This document shows, piece by piece, positions 63,584 through 64,000 of a stretch of DNA of 64,000 nt. This DNA comes from Pseudomonas morbosilactucae (GTDB taxonomy: Bacteria; Pseudomonadota; Gammaproteobacteria; Pseudomonadales; Pseudomonadaceae). Position 1 is the first letter of the stretch. Each line of letters starts with the position of its first letter. The stretch is from the NCBI RefSeq assembly GCF_023241715.1, contig NZ_JALQCW010000002.1, forward strand, positions 1 through 64,000, read 5' to 3'. Under the pieces are notes generated by a model. The model saw only the letters and a program-made list of their open reading frames with translations, did not search any database and was not told the DNA's origin. The position numbers and the translations under genes were made by a program.

Positions 63584-63607
63584 AGAGAGCCGCTAGCCGG
63601 GCACGGG

Positions 63608-64000
63608 TTAGCGAATGTCCACGCTGTAGCGGAAATGCTCGGCATGCCCGCGTGAACGGCGCCACTCCAACGGCGTGCCGGCGTAGTCACGGGCCAACCG
63701 CTCGATCACCACCACCGGGCTGTTGACCGGCACCTGCAGCAACCGCGCATGCAGGTCATTCACCGATTCGGCGGTCAGGGTTTCTTCGGCATAGGCCACC
63801 ACCTGGCCGCAGACCTCTTCGTAAATCGGATAGAGCAACGGCCCTTGGCGATTCAGGTCGATCTCCAGCAACGCTTGAAAGCGGCTGCGCGGCAGCCAGA
63901 TTTCTTCCGCGAGCACCGGCTGAACCTCCAGCAGACGCACCCGCACGATACGAATCACCGGCGCCTCCAGGGGCAAGCCCAACGCCTGGGCCACCGCCGA
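63608..64000 (-). CDS. GntR-family regulator, C-terminal UTRA domain (cut by window end)
   Basis: At least 130 codons are visible; the N-terminal winged helix lies beyond base 64000. The visible part is the UTRA effector domain of HutC-type GntR regulators: PVIRIVRVRLLEVQPVLAEE, LPRSRFQALLEIDL, PLLYPIYEEVCGQVVAYAEE and the end FRYSVDIR. Likely controls the transporter-amidohydrolase pair that follows it. Confidence 0.85.
   Translation of the reverse strand, partial: SAVAQALGLPLEAPVIRIVRVRLLEVQPVLAEEIWLPRSRFQALLEIDLNRQGPLLYPIYEEVCGQVVAYAEETLTAESVNDLHARLLQVPVNSPVVVIERLARDYAGTPLEWRRSRGHAEHFRYSVDIR

Overview
This is a GC-rich, almost fully coding stretch of a Pseudomonas chromosome, most like the fluorescens/protegens/chlororaphis group. 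The evidence is typical pseudomonad gene content (SohB, LexA2-ImuABC, DyP, YccA/BI-1 next to tRNA-Ser, BvgAS-like sensors) and several clusters of the short palindromic REP repeats of these genomes. All identifications come from reading the sequence; no database search was possible.

Layout. 1-2.7 kb: the end of an unknown gene overrun by REPs, sohB (frameshifted), a histidine-phosphatase-like protein and an SCP2 protein. 2.9-11 kb: a HypX-like protein, an APH-family kinase, an unknown membrane protein, a large GH63-like glucosidase, a lipoprotein and an SMP-30-like protein. 11-18 kb: YdcH/DUF465 protein, a UvrA2-type ABC ATPase (frameshifted), a soluble hybrid histidine kinase, and a three-lipoprotein cluster (CsgG-like, DUF4810, GNA1162-like). 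18.4-24.2 kb: the SOS mutagenesis cassette lexA2-imuA-imuB-imuC(dnaE2). 24.4-32.1 kb: a DyP peroxidase, then what looks like a phosphate-controlled phytate-uptake operon: TonB-dependent receptor, beta-propeller phytase, ExbB, ExbD and TonB behind a good Pho box. 32.4-34.4 kb: a divergent membrane GGDEF-like protein, also behind a Pho box, and an AraC regulator. 34.6-38.8 kb: an aldehyde dehydrogenase, a FUSC membrane protein, and a divergent EamA transporter/Lrp regulator pair.

39.1-57.2 kb is the most coherent system: a BvgA/BvgS-like two-component pair, two tandem secreted AA10 lytic polysaccharide monooxygenases (LPMOs) with C-terminal carbohydrate-binding modules, a membrane cytochrome b561 translationally coupled to gspC, and a complete gspC-M type II secretion operon. 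The order suggests sensing, a copper oxidase pair, a possible electron source and a dedicated exporter in one locus.

57.2-64 kb: YccA-type membrane protein, tRNA-Ser(UGA), then about 2.2 kb of AT-richer sequence (Nudix hydrolase, lipoprotein) ending in a decayed copy of the tRNA-Ser 3' half and its terminator, which looks like an old integration scar. After it come a small membrane protein, a 43-residue exported peptide, and an amidohydrolase, MFS transporter and GntR regulator on the minus strand.

Six genes (sohB, uvrA2, imuB, the BvgS-like kinase, gspD and gspG) are broken by seven single-base deletions, each next to an otherwise perfect reading frame and each removing one base of a short G or C run. 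This pattern looks like residual sequencing error more than gene decay; those genes are entered as pseudogenes as written, with the repaired length given.
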